Shown here in pieces: positions 1-5,900 of a DNA stretch of 12,728 nt. The notes under the pieces were generated by a model, which ran no database searches, was not told the DNA's origin, and saw nothing but the letters and a program-made list of their open reading frames with translations. Made by a program: the position numbers and the translations under genes. The stretch is from Actinomycetes bacterium (GTDB lineage Bacteria; Actinomycetota; Actinomycetes; Actinomycetales; Actinomycetaceae). Position 1 is the first letter of the stretch; each line of letters starts with the position of its first letter. Location: assembly GCA_023387755.1 (NCBI GenBank), contig JAEWHO010000089.1, forward strand, positions 1 to 12,728, given 5' to 3'.

Positions 1-760
1 CCACTACCCCTTGGGAGAGGTAACCACCGGCTACTAGCAGCACCGAGCCGGTATGGCGCGAAAAGGCCTCTTTGAGCGGGAGGCGCACCAATTCTTGGCG
101 TTGCCGAGCGCGTTCGAACTCAGGCGATTCAGCAATCGTAAGGCGGATGAATAGGCCCACTACTACCAGGAGGGCGGAAAAGAGGAACGGAATCCGCCAG
201 CCCCAGGAGATGAAATCCTCAGCCGGCATTATTGCTACCGCTAGGAATACGATATTCGCCAGAGCCGTACCGGCGGGTGCCCCCATCTGTGGGAACGATC
301 CGAAGAAACCGCGTTTCCCACGGGGCGCATGTTCTACCGCCATCAGAGTGGCCCCACCCCACTCGCCGCCGACCATGAACCCTTGGAGTAACCGCAGAAT
401 GGTAAGGCATATCGGGGCGGCAATGCCGATGGTGGCATAGCCGGGCAACACCCCCATGAGGAAGGTGGCGGCCCCCATACCGACCAGGGAAATGACGAGC
501 ATTTTCTTACGGCCCACGAGATCACCGTAATGTCCAAAGACGAAACCACCGAGCGGGCGGGCAAGAAACCCCACACCGAGGACCGCGAAGGACTGCAGCG
601 TCCCCATCAGCGGTGTTGACTCGGGGAAGAACACCGCCGGGAAAACAAGAGCGGCAGCAGTGCCGAATATAAAAAAGTCGTAGAACTCGATGGTGGTGCC
701 TACGAGGCTCGCGACGGCGACCCGCCACGGGTTCCTAGGATCAGCGGCGCTGCTGTTCAT
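1..760 (-). CDS. MFS transporter, metabolite:H+ symporter (MHS) type, C-terminus beyond window
   Basis: This is the N-terminal 253 codons of an inner-membrane secondary transporter; the gene continues past base 1. It starts at ATG 758-760 with GGAG about 9 bases upstream. Hallmarks of the MHS (ShiA/ProP/YhjE-like) branch of the MFS are visible: TIEFYDFF in helix 1 (residues 23-30), the loop 2-3 motif GHYGDLVGRKK (76-86), RLLQGFMVGGEWGGA (123-137), and ESPEFE (211-216) at the end of helix 6. Six hydrophobic segments fit the first half of a 12-helix protein of about 430 residues. Family members move carboxylates, betaines or shikimate with protons; the substrate cannot be read from this part. 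It is divergent from tpx, and a perfect inverted repeat lies over its likely promoter, so repression by a dedicated regulator is plausible. The family call is firm. Confidence 0.93.
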   Translation of the reverse strand, partial: MNSSAADPRNPWRVAVASLVGTTIEFYDFFIFGTAAALVFPAVFFPESTPLMGTLQSFAVLGVGFLARPLGGFVFGHYGDLVGRKKMLVISLVGMGAATFLMGVLPGYATIGIAAPICLTILRLLQGFMVGGEWGGATLMAVEHAPRGKRGFFGSFPQMGAPAGTALANIVFLAVAIMPAEDFISWGWRIPFLFSALLVVVGLFIRLTIAESPEFERARQRQELVRLPLKEAFSRHTGSVLLVAGGYLSQGVV

Positions 761-845
761 CTGTACACTCCAATCCGAGCTGTGCCCAGGGAAACAGTGG
801 CGGGGCGAACGTTTGTGGGGCCTGCTTCCAGCGGAGAAAACTGGG

Positions 846-874
846 ATTATGAGCAGGTTAGGCTGTACTAACCT
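846..874 (-). promoter_or_regulatory. Likely MFS promoter with operator-like inverted repeat
   Basis: On the minus strand a CATAAT -10-like hexamer (846-851) lies 86 bases before the MFS start codon. Just upstream is a perfect 7-bp inverted repeat, AGGTTAG (855-861), 6-base spacer, CTAACCT (868-874), which would cover the spacer and -35 position. This geometry suits a repressor operator. The half-sites resemble those of DtxR/IdeR iron boxes, but the spacer is 5 bases too long for the usual 19-bp box, so I do not assign a regulator. Seen: repeat and hexamer. Inferred: function. Confidence 0.5.
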
Positions 875-886
875 CTCCCGGCACCG

Positions 887-917
887 TTGTGCCAGCCCCC
901 GGCACACTCCCTATAAA
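887..917 (+). promoter_or_regulatory. Candidate tpx promoter
   Basis: TTGTGC (887-892) and TATAAA (912-917) are separated by 19 bases and sit about 80 bases before the tpx ATG. TATAAA stands out in this GC-rich region. The -35 hexamer overlaps short GGCAC/GTGCC inverted repeats (880-884, 889-893, 901-905), which may be regulatory. The spacing is longer than ideal, so the call is tentative. Confidence 0.4.
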
Positions 918-997
918 CAAGTGCTGCAGAGCCGGCGCAACCGCTGCAATAGCACAGCGCAGTGGCGAGTGAGGCGATGTCAGGTGAGAATACCGGT

Positions 998-1498
998 ATG
1001 GCTACGACTGCATTTAAAGGCGAACCTGTGACAACGTGTGGGCAGCTGCCCGAAGTTGGCTCGAAGGCACCCGATTTCACCGTCGTCGGAACTGATTTGA
1101 GCGAGGTGACACTCGCAGATTTCGCGGGCCACCGCGTGGTGCTCTCGGTATTCCCGAGCGTAGATACCGGCGTCTGTGCCGCCTCCGTGCGGGCATTTAA
1201 CGAAAAGGCCGCGGGGATGGAGGGCACGCAGGTTGTGTGTATTTCCCACGATCTGCCCTTCGCGCTGGCGCGTTTTTGCGGTGCCGAAGGTATCGAGAAT
1301 GTGACGACCGCATCCGGGTTCCGTTCCAGCTTTGGCGCCGACTATGGGCTCACCATGACCGATGGGCCCCTGGAAGGGCTCCTGGCCCGAGCAGTGATCG
1401 TACTCGACGACGAGGGTACTGTGGTGTACACCCAGCTCGTCGAGGAGATCTCCACCGAACCCGATTACGACGCCGCACTGGCGGCCCTGCGGGCCTAA
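998..1498 (+). CDS. tpx: Thiol peroxidase (Tpx, atypical 2-Cys peroxiredoxin)
   Basis: The protein reduces hydrogen peroxide and alkyl hydroperoxides in the cytoplasm using thioredoxin as electron donor. It is 166 residues long, close to the usual 165-168. The peroxidatic cysteine is C60 in the family motif PSVDTGVC (53-60), and the resolving cysteine is C94 in DLPFALARFCGAEG (85-98); this 34-residue spacing is that of E. coli Tpx C61/C95. The N-terminal FKGEP and GSKAPDFTVV segments also fit. I chose ATG 998 over GTG 962 and ATG 977 because AGGTGAG (982-988) lies 9 bases before it and the homologous protein begins there. It appears monocistronic, divergent from the MFS gene. Its 3' end is overlapped antisense by a doubtful ORF. 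The function is secure. Confidence 0.97.
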   Translation: MATTAFKGEPVTTCGQLPEVGSKAPDFTVVGTDLSEVTLADFAGHRVVLSVFPSVDTGVCAASVRAFNEKAAGMEGTQVVCISHDLPFALARFCGAEGIENVTTASGFRSSFGADYGLTMTDGPLEGLLARAVIVLDDEGTVVYTQLVEEISTEPDYDAALAALRA

Positions 1499-1919
1499 TA
1501 CGCCGGGAACCGCACTCGAGGCGGGCCAACGCTGCTGGCAGGGATACCTGCTGGCAGGGTTTGCCCGTCCGTTGGGTTAATGAGTTCAGCCACGGTGACG
1601 GTCGGTACAGATCTCCGCTATGTGGGCGGTCGGTAGCAGGCACGGGGGCTGGACGCGGCCGTACTGCGGATAGAACCAGGGTCCCGGGCACGACCAGAAC
1701 CAAGGCAATCGACACCGCGATGAGGTGGTGGAGACCTTCGGCGAGCTCCTGAAAGCGTACCTGCCCAGTCACCAGCATCACGATGGCCGTGATCGCAATC
1801 GTCATGAGAATGAGCGTGAGCGCCGTCGAAATATAGATAATGCGGTCACAGGGGTGGCGTAACTCGGCGACTTGCGCCGCGGTGAAAGCGCCGCGATGGC
1901 GGCTTCTAGACGCCGCCAT
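1350..1919 (-). CDS. Hypothetical two-helix membrane ORF, possibly decayed
   Basis: I do not recognise this 189-residue ORF with certainty. Residues 27-50 and 65-86 are two strongly hydrophobic segments, so the N-terminal half looks like a real membrane protein. From about residue 87 on, the translation becomes Pro/Arg-rich, and residues 141-189 run antisense through the end of tpx, which looks like non-coding read-through. The ATG at 1917-1919 overlaps the end of the upstream trmH gene by 14 bases, with GGGG about 7 bases upstream. The N-terminal FTAAQVAELRHPCDR followed by paired helices is reminiscent of the start of some actinobacterial M48 metallopeptidases, but no HExxH is present. A truncated or frameshifted remnant is therefore possible. 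Without this ORF, 1499-1905 holds no gene. Confidence 0.4.
   Translation of the reverse strand: MAASRSRHRGAFTAAQVAELRHPCDRIIYISTALTLILMTIAITAIVMLVTGQVRFQELAEGLHHLIAVSIALVLVVPGTLVLSAVRPRPAPVPATDRPHSGDLYRPSPWLNSLTQRTGKPCQQVSLPAALARLECGSRRIRPAGPPVRRRNRVRWRSPRRAGCTPQYPRRRVRSLLGPGALPGAHRSW
1532..1559. repeat. Short direct repeat, 12 bp twice
   Basis: CTGCTGGCAGGG occurs at 1532-1543 and again at 1548-1559 with four bases between. It lies just 3' of tpx in the poorly coding part of the neighbouring minus-strand ORF. No function is apparent; it may reflect replication slippage. Confidence 0.6.
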
Positions 1920-1947
1920 GTATGCCCCGCAACTGCCGGGCATACAT
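1896..1947 (-). promoter_or_regulatory. Two adjacent hairpins at the 3' end of trmH
   Basis: In minus-strand RNA, stem A pairs 1938-1947 with 1918-1927 (10 perfect base pairs, 10-base loop). Stem B pairs 1912-1919 with 1896-1903 (8 perfect base pairs, 8-base loop). They share two bases. Together they contain the trmH stop codon and the ribosome-binding region and start codon of the following ORF. No U-run follows, so this is not a classical intrinsic terminator. It could stop transcription by another route, stabilise the rRNA methyltransferase messenger, or couple translation. Confidence 0.5.
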
Positions 1948-2748
1948 ACAGACGGCGGCTGCTGCGGCAACATTGAGTGATTCGGCGTGGCCGAGGAGGG
2001 GGATCTTGGCGAGCACATCACACGCACGCCGCCCCTCTTCCCCCAGCCCATGGGCTTCATGGCCGAATACCCAGGCAACCGGGCCGCTCAGATCAATGTC
2101 AGTGACGTCCTGGTGGGCGTAACCATCAGCCCCGATGGTGGTATAGCCTGCCTCCCGCAATAAGTCGATGGCTCGCAGTGGTTCTAGGCCGGTGATGACC
2201 GGCAGGTGAAAAAGTGAACCGGCGGCCGAACGCACCACCTTAGGGTTCGTCACCTCCACTGAGCCTTTGCCAAGCAGCACTCCCCCAGCGCCGGCAGCGT
2301 CAGCGATCCGAATGAGCGTCCCCGCATTACCCGGATCGGAAATATGAGGCAGACACATGAGCAAATCGGCGTCGCCTACCAGGGAGTGCAGGTGGGCGGC
2401 GTCGTCGTCCCCGGTGAGACGATAGTGGGTTGCGAAATCGAGGGGGGCGACGGCGGCGATCCCTTGGCAGTCCGGTGATATCGCGCGCATAACGGCCGCG
2501 GTGGCGTAGCTGAGGAATGGGGCCGGGCAGGAAGCCACAATGTCCGCGACGGCGGCAGAAGGGTGATCGTCCTGGACGTAAACGTGCAGCCCCTGGGGGA
2601 TGAAACGGATGGCTTCCCGAACTGACTGGGGGCCTTCGATCAGGAAGCGCCCTTGGCGCATACGCACTGAGCGCCCACCTAGTGCAGCCAATTTTTTCAC
2701 CCGATCAGAGCGGGGATTGGCGAGCACAGGCGGGCGCTCAGCATGCAT
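1906..2748 (-). CDS. TrmH/SpoU-family RNA 2'-O-ribose methyltransferase
   Basis: This SPOUT-class enzyme transfers a methyl group from S-adenosylmethionine to a ribose 2'-OH, most likely in 23S rRNA (RlmB/TsnR-like). It has 280 residues. An N-terminal substrate-binding region (about 10-105, with FLIEGPQSVREA at 36-47) precedes the catalytic knot domain. The three family motifs are DPGNAGTLIRIADAAG (138-153, with N141 and R147), VFGHEAHGL (227-235), and IPLLGHAESLNVAAAAAV (249-266, with S257-L258-N259 at the cofactor site). ATG 2746-2748 lies 15 bases after the rplT stop, with a weak AGG upstream, so it is probably the last solid gene of the infC-rpmI-rplT transcript. In many actinobacteria pheS and pheT follow here; they do not in this window. 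The exact target nucleotide is unknown. Confidence 0.92.
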   Translation of the reverse strand: MHAERPPVLANPRSDRVKKLAALGGRSVRMRQGRFLIEGPQSVREAIRFIPQGLHVYVQDDHPSAAVADIVASCPAPFLSYATAAVMRAISPDCQGIAAVAPLDFATHYRLTGDDDAAHLHSLVGDADLLMCLPHISDPGNAGTLIRIADAAGAGGVLLGKGSVEVTNPKVVRSAAGSLFHLPVITGLEPLRAIDLLREAGYTTIGADGYAHQDVTDIDLSGPVAWVFGHEAHGLGEEGRRACDVLAKIPLLGHAESLNVAAAAAVCMYARQLRGIHGGV

Positions 2749-2763
2749 AAATATGTGCCTAGA

Positions 2764-3147
2764 TTAGGAAGCCTTGGGGGCGTTCACGTCCTCGGGCAGG
2801 GCGGCCTTCGCTGCTTCCACCAGGCCCTTGAAAGCGGCCGGGTCGTTAACGGCAAGTTCAGCCAGCATACGCCGATCGACCTCGATCTCAGCCAGACGCA
2901 GACCCTGCATGAACCGGTTGTAGGTCATGCCTTCGGCGCGGGCAGCAGCGTTAATGCGCTGGATCCACAGGCGACGGAAATCGCCCTTCTTAGCCTTACG
3001 GTCACGGTAGGAATACACAAATGAGTGAGTGACCTGCTCCTTGGCCTTACGGTACAGGCGAGAGCGCTGACCGCGGTAGCCCTTGGCGCGTTCCAGGGTG
3101 GTGCGCCGCTTCTTATGGGCGTTAAGAGCCCGCTTCACGCGTGCCAT
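2764..3147 (-). CDS. rplT: 50S ribosomal protein bL20
   Basis: This is large-subunit protein bL20, which binds 23S rRNA and is needed early in 50S assembly. The 127-residue translation begins MARVKRALNAHKKRRTTLE and has the strongly basic N-terminal arm, then the conserved RLWIQRINAAAR segment (60-71) and the globular domain. It is a few residues longer than the common 117-122, with a tail ending PEDVNAPKAS. AAGGAGA lies about 6 bases before the ATG. It is 31 bases downstream of rpmI and 15 bases before the methyltransferase gene. In other bacteria bL20 autoregulates this operon; I see hairpins upstream but no proven bL20 site. Confidence 0.98.
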   Translation of the reverse strand: MARVKRALNAHKKRRTTLERAKGYRGQRSRLYRKAKEQVTHSFVYSYRDRKAKKGDFRRLWIQRINAAARAEGMTYNRFMQGLRLAEIEVDRRMLAELAVNDPAAFKGLVEAAKAALPEDVNAPKAS

Positions 3148-3178
3148 GAAAGTCTCCTTCTACGTTTCTCAGTGCCTG

Positions 3179-3373
3179 TTATTTGCCGAGCAGGCGCTTG
3201 ACGGTCTTCTGCTCTGCCTTGGCGAGCACGACGTCATTGGACAGCCGCCGCTTGCGGCGGGAGGGCTTATGCTCCAACAGGTGACGCTTATTGCGGCGCT
3301 CGTGCATGATCTTGCCGCTGCCGGTCACCCGGAAACGCTTTTTCGCACCAGAGTGCGTCTTGTTCTTCGGCAT
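3179..3373 (-). CDS. rpmI: 50S ribosomal protein bL35
   Basis: This is large-subunit protein bL35, 64 residues, the standard size. The sequence MPKNKTHSGAKKRFRVTGSGK and the basic HKPSRRKRRLS stretch (residues 35-45) are diagnostic. AAGGAAAA lies about 7 bases before the ATG. It sits between infC and rplT in the conserved order. The 75-base gap to infC carries two GC-rich hairpins that may affect processing or relative expression. Confidence 0.98.
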   Translation of the reverse strand: MPKNKTHSGAKKRFRVTGSGKIMHERRNKRHLLEHKPSRRKRRLSNDVVLAKAEQKTVKRLLGK

Positions 3374-3395
3374 GTGCTGTTTTCCTTCAGGTCTG

Positions 3396-3435
3396 CGCGC
3401 CCGCAGGCGCGAGTACTGTGCCCGCAGGTGCGGGC
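3396..3435 (-). promoter_or_regulatory. Two GC hairpins between infC and rpmI
   Basis: CGCGCC (3396-3401) pairs with GGCGCG (3406-3411) across a 4-base loop. GCCCGC (3420-3425) pairs with GCGGGC (3430-3435) across a 4-base loop. Both contain the shared octamer CCCGCAGG on the plus strand. No U-run follows, so RNA processing or stability is a likelier role than termination. Confidence 0.4.
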
Positions 3436-3448
3436 CCTTACGGGTCTG

Positions 3449-4027
3449 TCAGCCGTCAGACTGCTCAGCCGCCCGACGCTCGTCACGACGACGGCGCTGC
3501 TCAGAGCGGGCCTGTGTCTTCTTGGCTAGCGGTCCAATCACCATGGTCATATTGCGACCATCCTGGCGCGGCTGTGACTCTACCTGTCCGTATTCGGTGA
3601 CGTCGTCAGCCAGGCGCTGCAATAGGCGGATCCCCATTTCCGGGCGGGACTGCTCCCGCCCGCGGAACTGGATGATCGCTTTGACCTTATCCCCACCCTT
3701 GAGGAAGCGAATCGCGTGCCCACGCTTAGTTTCGTAGTCGTGGTCGTCGATCTTGAGACGGAAACGAATTTCCTTCAGCTGCGTATTCGCCTGCTTACGC
3801 CGGGCCTCACGGGCTTTCTGGGCGGCCTCGTACTTGTACTTGCCGTAGTCCATGAGTTTGGCAACCGGGGGGCGGGCGTTGGGAGCAACCTCAACTAGAT
3901 CAAGATTGACTTCCTCGGCGAGTTTCATCGCCGCATCGACGCGTACGACACCGACCTGCTCACCGTCAGGTCCGATGAGGCGGACCTCCGGAACGCGGAT
4001 CCGTTCGTTAATGCGTGGCTCGTTGAT
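3449..4027 (-). CDS. infC: Translation initiation factor IF-3, probable AUC start
   Basis: IF3 binds the 30S subunit, keeps subunits apart and checks the start codon. The 192-residue product begins NEPRINERIRVPEVRLIG after the initiator, exactly where family members begin. It carries the LVEVAPNARPPVAKLMDYGK core, the KAREARRKQ linker, and the C-domain with FRGREQSRPEMG, ending in a basic tail. No ATG, GTG or TTG fits the conserved start. Instead AAGGAG (4035-4040) lies 7 bases before an ATC codon at 4025-4027. The only in-frame ATG (4115-4117) would add 30 Pro/Arg-rich residues encoded by leader hairpins. IF3 genes in other bacteria use AUU-type starts so that IF3 represses its own translation; the same is inferred here. 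The gene identity is certain and the AUC start is likely. Confidence 0.93.
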   Translation of the reverse strand: MNEPRINERIRVPEVRLIGPDGEQVGVVRVDAAMKLAEEVNLDLVEVAPNARPPVAKLMDYGKYKYEAAQKAREARRKQANTQLKEIRFRLKIDDHDYETKRGHAIRFLKGGDKVKAIIQFRGREQSRPEMGIRLLQRLADDVTEYGQVESQPRQDGRNMTMVIGPLAKKTQARSEQRRRRDERRAAEQSDG

Positions 4028-4067
4028 GTGACCTCTCCTTAACGGTTTCGGGCGGCCGACGCGAAGA

Positions 4068-4097
4068 AGGCCTCCGCGACGGGGTGCGCGGAGGCCT
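4068..4097 (-). promoter_or_regulatory. Strong leader hairpin before infC (attenuator-like)
   Basis: In minus-strand RNA, AGGCCUCCGCG (from 4097) pairs perfectly with CGCGGAGGCCU (to 4068), an 11-bp GC-rich stem with an 8-base loop, followed by UCUUC. It ends 28 bases before the infC Shine-Dalgarno. The short U-poor tail makes it a weak intrinsic terminator at best, so a regulatory leader element is the main reading. Confidence 0.5.
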
Positions 4098-4106
4098 GCA
4101 CAAACA

Positions 4107-4194
4107 GCGGGAAACATTCCCGCAGTTAAGAACCCGGCCCCTTATTCGGAACCAAGGTGGGAAGGAGGCTTCCGCTTTGGACGGTTGGACCGTC
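4107..4194 (-). promoter_or_regulatory. Further hairpins of the infC 5' leader
   Basis: Upstream of the main hairpin the leader can form GCGGGAA/TTCCCGC (4107-4113 with 4117-4123), GGAAG/CTTCC (4160-4164 with 4169-4173), and GACGGT/ACCGTC (4180-4185 with 4189-4194). Together with the 4068-4097 stem they make most of the 200 bases between the SseB gene and infC a structured leader. I found no convincing promoter hexamers in it. Confidence 0.4.
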
Positions 4195-4227
4195 TACCAA
4201 GGATTCACCCTACCACAGTCACGCCCG

Positions 4228-5052
4228 CTATGACTGCGCCAACGATGTGGGATACAGCTCCATTGACTCGACCCGGTGAGTGATCTCTTCACTGCCACGC
4301 AGGCGCTGACTGACCTCAGCGAGAGTGGTCTGCAATTCCTGCGCATCCAGGCCCGGGCGGAGAGCCACGACGACGCGGATCTCCGTCGTCGAGCCTGGCT
4401 CCACTCGGACCCCCGCTACCGGCAGGATTCCGGTAAGCGTGCGGGCAATGAGGGCGGGCAATTCCGCATTCCGGGCGGCCGGCACCCACTCCTCCCCCTG
4501 GATAAGGGACCACACCGCCGGGCGGGGAATCACGGTGGCATGGGGGGAGGCTGGGTCGAGCAGCAGGACGCCATCGGATTCGCTGGCCGATGCCAATGCG
4601 ATCCGCGGGGCCGGCATAGGGATCGGGCGGGCGGTCGGATTCCAGGCCAACATCGCATCCATCGACGAAAACACCGGCAGCGCATGGCGGCCATCAGCCA
4701 ACTCCACCGACACCAGCGTAGGCGAGCCACACTCGCTGCTTTCCTCGACCTCCCCGGGCGTGGCAGCATCCGCATCCGTTACCTGACCGGAGCGCTTATT
4801 CAGCCCACTATGGCCCACCACTCCCCCGTCGGCAGTGCGGCCCGGATGGTCGTGAGGCAAGACCGGGACCAGCACCCGCGCCTCGGCGAGGGCAGCCACG
4901 ACCGCCACCGTCCGTTCCTTGGCCGCAAAGGCCTCCATCAGTTCCGCCGGGGCGGAGCCGTCGTCGTCGGAGTAAGGATTGGGGGGAAAGGATTTACGGG
5001 GCGGCGCAGGAGGCGGGGCCATCACCTCCGGCGGGAGGTGTGCCTCACTCAC
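4228..5052 (-). CDS. SseB-family protein
   Basis: This 274-residue soluble protein belongs to the SseB N-terminal domain family, whose biochemical role is unknown. Residues 1-35 are a Pro-rich, probably disordered leader. The SseB-like core begins around AALAEARVLVPVLPHD (53-68), continues after an acidic insert (about 70-108), and runs through SVELADGRHALPVFSSMDAMLAW and VLLLDPASPHATVIPRPAVWSLIQGEEWVP. A second alpha/beta segment follows (about 190-270). It starts at GTG 5050-5052 with GAGG 7 bases upstream, and GTGA overlaps the hisA stop by four bases, so translation is coupled to hisA. SseB-like genes next to priA or infC occur in other actinobacteria. A link to histidine or tryptophan synthesis is only positional. 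Confidence 0.8.
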   Translation of the reverse strand: MSEAHLPPEVMAPPPAPPRKSFPPNPYSDDDGSAPAELMEAFAAKERTVAVVAALAEARVLVPVLPHDHPGRTADGGVVGHSGLNKRSGQVTDADAATPGEVEESSECGSPTLVSVELADGRHALPVFSSMDAMLAWNPTARPIPMPAPRIALASASESDGVLLLDPASPHATVIPRPAVWSLIQGEEWVPAARNAELPALIARTLTGILPVAGVRVEPGSTTEIRVVVALRPGLDAQELQTTLAEVSQRLRGSEEITHRVESMELYPTSLAQS

Positions 5053-5786
5053 CGCGCCACCTCGGTAGGATCGGCACCAGCTGCGACGGCGAGCGCCTGC
5101 GGCAGGCTGAAACGGCCGGCGTACAGTGCCTTACCGACGATGGCACCTTCGACGCTGCCCAGTTTCACCAGGGCCGCAATATCGGTCAGTTCAGCTACGC
5201 CACCGGAGGCGACAACCGCCGCGTCAGTACGGCTACATACGGCGGCGAGTAGATCGAGGTTGGGCCCCTGCAGGGTGCCGTCCTTGTTCACATCGGTGAC
5301 GACGTAGCGCACGCATCCGGCCTCATTAAGCCGCTCCAACGTTTCCCACAGCGGGCCACCGGGGCGAGTCCAGCCGCGGGCGGCGAGGGTTTCGCCCCGT
5401 ACATCCAGCCCGACGGCGATCCGGTCGCCCCACTGGGCGATGACCTGCTCAGTCCATTCGGGATCTTCTAGCGCGGCCGTGCCGAGATTGACGCGCCGGG
5501 CGCCAGAGTCCAGGGCTCGGCGCAGGGAAGCGTCGTCGCGAATCCCCCCGGACACCTCCACATTGATCGGGGTGCGGGCCACGATATCGGCGATGAGATT
5601 GGTGTTCGTTCCCCGGCCGAAGGCAGCATCCAAATCGACGACGTGGAGCCACTGTGCCCCCTGCTCCACAAATTCAGCAGCCACCTCGCGGGGGTCACCG
5701 TAGACCGTTTCCGTACCGGCCTCGCCTTGCAGCAGGCGTACCGCTTGTCCGTCCACAATATCGACTGCGGGCAGGAGTTCTAACAC
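5049..5786 (-). CDS. priA: PriA: phosphoribosyl isomerase A (HisA, probably also TrpF activity)
   Basis: This (beta/alpha)8-barrel enzyme isomerises ProFAR to PRFAR in histidine synthesis; actinobacterial PriA also isomerises phosphoribosyl anthranilate in tryptophan synthesis. It has 245 residues. Catalytic aspartates D9 and D169 and R17 match D11, D175 and R19 of the Mycobacterium enzyme, and the R137-G-W139 loop matches its R143-x-W145, the residues used to switch substrates. Phosphate loops VSGGIRDD (78-85) and VASGGVAELTDI are intact. These features favour the dual-function type over the specialised HisA forms that lose the loop residues. It starts at GTG 5784-5786 with AAAGGA upstream. 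A 114-base gap separates it from hisH, and it overlaps the SseB gene by 4 bases. Absence of a separate trpF in the genome would support dual function. Confidence 0.93.
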   Translation of the reverse strand: MLELLPAVDIVDGQAVRLLQGEAGTETVYGDPREVAAEFVEQGAQWLHVVDLDAAFGRGTNTNLIADIVARTPINVEVSGGIRDDASLRRALDSGARRVNLGTAALEDPEWTEQVIAQWGDRIAVGLDVRGETLAARGWTRPGGPLWETLERLNEAGCVRYVVTDVNKDGTLQGPNLDLLAAVCSRTDAAVVASGGVAELTDIAALVKLGSVEGAIVGKALYAGRFSLPQALAVAAGADPTEVAR

Positions 5787-5900
5787 GGGGATCCTTTCCA
5801 GACGTTCTCACAGGGAAGATACAAGCTCGAAGTTGTGCCCATATAGGCGGATGCCGCGCCAGCTAGAGGGCGGGGGCCGGGTGAGCGAACGGGGCGCAGG
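5787..5900. other. 114-base gap between hisH and hisA
   Basis: This is the largest gap inside the his cluster. It holds the hisA ribosome-binding site (AAAGGA) and a near-palindrome GCCTATATGGGC on the minus strand. I see no terminator with a U-run and no convincing -35/-10 pair. A secondary promoter for hisA-sseB is possible but not shown. Confidence 0.4.

Noticed and set aside
855..874. Canonical DtxR/IdeR iron box
   Set aside because: The half-sites look similar, but the dyad spacer is 6 bases instead of 1, so the 19-bp consensus is not met.
962..997. Longer tpx starting at GTG 962 or ATG 977
   Set aside because: The Shine-Dalgarno AGGTGAG lies downstream of these codons and is correctly spaced for ATG 998; family length also favours 998.
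1532..1559. Intrinsic terminator of tpx
   Set aside because: The element is a direct repeat with only short inverted symmetry, and no U-run follows.
4039..4101. Leader peptide of 20 codons (GTG start) overlapping the infC ribosome-binding site
   Set aside because: There is no Shine-Dalgarno before the GTG and no run of regulatory codons; kept only as a remark in the leader finding.
3449..4117. ATG 4115-4117 as the infC start (222 residues)
   Set aside because: The added 30 residues are Pro/Arg-rich, are encoded by leader hairpins, have no properly spaced Shine-Dalgarno, and do not resemble IF3; the ATC at 4027 has ideal spacing.
4276..5307. 343-codon plus-strand ORF antisense to the SseB gene and hisA
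   Set aside because: It is Arg/His/Gly-rich with no recognisable family, and both genes opposite it are clear homologues in a GC-rich frame, so it is a shadow ORF.
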